A stretch of 30,067 nucleotides of DNA, taken from IMG/VR virus record IMGVR_UViG_3300007539_000125, positions 1-30,067 of that record; one strand, given 5' to 3'. Position 1 is the stretch's first letter. Each line of letters starts with the position of its first letter. Position numbers and translations under genes: made by a program. The DNA is from a virus. Under the pieces are notes generated by a model. It was not told the origin of the DNA. It did not search any database and saw only the letters and a list, made by a program, of their open reading frames with translations. Shown one piece after another: positions 29,538 through 30,067 of the stretch.

Positions 29538-29679
29538 AGCATATAAGCGGCTCGATATTTTAACCGCACAAATCGGAAATGCTCGCATTCGCAAGATGCA
29601 TGAAGACCCGCTGAAACAATTTATTAAGGCGGTAGAAAAGGAAATGGATGAGAAAAATAAAACAGCAGAAACAACTTAA
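29509..29679 (+). CDS. Small helical protein, 56 aa
   Basis: A frame from ATG 29509 to TAA 29677-29679, preceded by AAAAAGAAAG. It reads as one or two helices (MAITREQIAEAYKRLDILTA and EDPLKQFIKAVEKEMDEKN), probably a short coiled coil. It overlaps both neighbours in other frames, matching the pattern of this operon. No family was recognised. Confidence 0.6.
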   Translation: MAITREQIAEAYKRLDILTAQIGNARIRKMHEDPLKQFIKAVEKEMDEKNKTAETT

Positions 29680-29797
29680 ACAGCCCCTTCACCACAAGGG
29701 CTATCTAACCAACCCACAGGGCTATAACACGCCGATTATGACAACCAAGGCTCCGGCAGTAGCACCTGAGCTTAAACCAATCAAGGAGAGGAAATGA
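29648..29797 (+). CDS. Small basic protein, 49 aa
   Basis: A 49-residue frame from ATG 29648 to TGA 29795-29797, beginning MRKIKQQKQLKQPLHHKG and rich in Gln, Lys and Pro, likely unstructured. It bridges the previous gene (32-base overlap) and the next (ATGA overlap), which supports it as a real coupled gene rather than a gap. The ribosome binding site for the next gene (GGAGAGGAAA) lies in its last codons. Function unknown. Confidence 0.55.
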   Translation: MRKIKQQKQLKQPLHHKGYLTNPQGYNTPIMTTKAPAVAPELKPIKERK

Positions 29798-30003
29798 AGA
29801 CACAATATAAGATGGGAGTTGGCTTACCTCGAGGGGAGAAGGTAGTCGTAAAGGTGGGAAGCAGACAGGCGGATATTCTCCTCGACCTAGATAAAATGGT
29901 TTGGGCGGTGACTTTTGATTCAGACTTACCAGTCCTCGAATATCCGACTTTGCAGAATGCGGTAATGTCCGCAGAAACCATTTTAAAGGAGGATCGGAAT
30001 TGA
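29794..30003 (+). CDS. Hypothetical protein, 69 aa
   Basis: A 69-residue alpha/beta protein without a recognised family. It has a beta-rich first half (KVVVKVGSRQADILLDLDKM and then VWAVTFDSDLPVLEY) and a C-terminal helix (TLQNAVMSAETILKEDR). It could be a small partner of the polymerase that follows. It is preceded by GGAGAGGAAA, a good ribosome binding site. Its stop TGA overlaps the TTG start of the polymerase, and the polymerase's own ribosome binding site lies in its last codons. Confidence 0.65.
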   Translation: MKTQYKMGVGLPRGEKVVVKVGSRQADILLDLDKMVWAVTFDSDLPVLEYPTLQNAVMSAETILKEDRN

Positions 30004-30067
30004 TCGCCCTAGATGTCGAAACAGTTTGGTCGAAGAGTTACTCAGTGGCCACGATGGGACTCGACAG
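30000..30067 (+). CDS. DNA polymerase I family, N-terminal 3'-5' exonuclease, partial
   Basis: Only 22 complete codons are in the window. Reading from TTG 30000 gives (M)IALDVETVWSKSYSVATMG. LDVET with Asp5 and Glu7 is the exonuclease I motif (DxE) that opens the proofreading domain of phage family A DNA polymerases, and 'S.SYSVATMG' matches the usual following segment. AAAGGAGG (29985-29992) lies seven bases before the TTG and supports that start. The only ATG nearby in frame (30054) would remove the motif. The neighbourhood of SSB-like, DnaA-like and nuclease genes supports it. Confidence 0.7.
   Translation, partial: MIALDVETVWSKSYSVATMGLD

Noticed and set aside
1-30067. tRNA genes, CRISPR arrays and insertion sequences
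   Set aside because: No cloverleaf, regularly spaced repeat array or transposase-like gene was noticed on either strand; a dedicated tRNA search was not possible.

Overview
The window reads as part of a tailed double-stranded DNA bacteriophage genome with podovirus-like organisation. The best recognisable parts are a large terminase, a portal, a major capsid protein resembling the SU10-type (DUF5309) family, a nozzle-like tail protein, three large putative internal virion proteins, and an early module with a RuvC-like resolvase, an SSB-like protein, a DnaA domain IV-like protein, a Cas4/RecB-like exonuclease and the start of a family A DNA polymerase. Small lysine-rich proteins of a type I associate with marine phages suggest a marine origin. 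The host cannot be named. Good Shine-Dalgarno sites and a lipobox protein fit a Gram-negative bacterium, but that is inference.

Layout. Positions 1-1620 are on the minus strand: four small unknown genes (the leftmost cut by the window edge) and an HTH protein that may be the small terminase. Two nearly identical 63-bp elements (611-673 and 990-1052) sit directly upstream of two of these genes and look like duplicated promoters. A 258-bp divergent control region (1621-1878) with a G-rich tract separates them from the plus-strand genes, which run to the right edge.

Positions 1879-9843 are the packaging and head module: large terminase, two small DNA-binding proteins (one like sigma factor region 4), portal, four small basic proteins, two small acidic proteins, a PD-(D/E)XK nuclease, scaffold-like protein and major capsid. 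A strong rho-independent terminator (9881-9928) follows the capsid gene. Positions 9934-18995 hold connector-like genes, a tail fibre/adhesin cassette with a LamG-like lectin domain, a lipoprotein and small membrane proteins (possible lysis genes), the nozzle and a further fibre. Positions 17592-25676 encode three putative internal virion proteins. The first may end at an amber codon inside a longer frame, and the last is a 1735-residue protein with a metallopeptidase motif and a possible DNA glycosylase-like domain.

After one more gene, a 253-bp control region with a candidate promoter, a terminator-like hairpin and inverted repeats (26180-26432) introduces the replication and recombination module, which continues past the right edge. 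Genes are packed with many ATGA and TAATG overlaps, indicating translational coupling and long operons. No tRNA, CRISPR array, integrase or insertion sequence was recognised.
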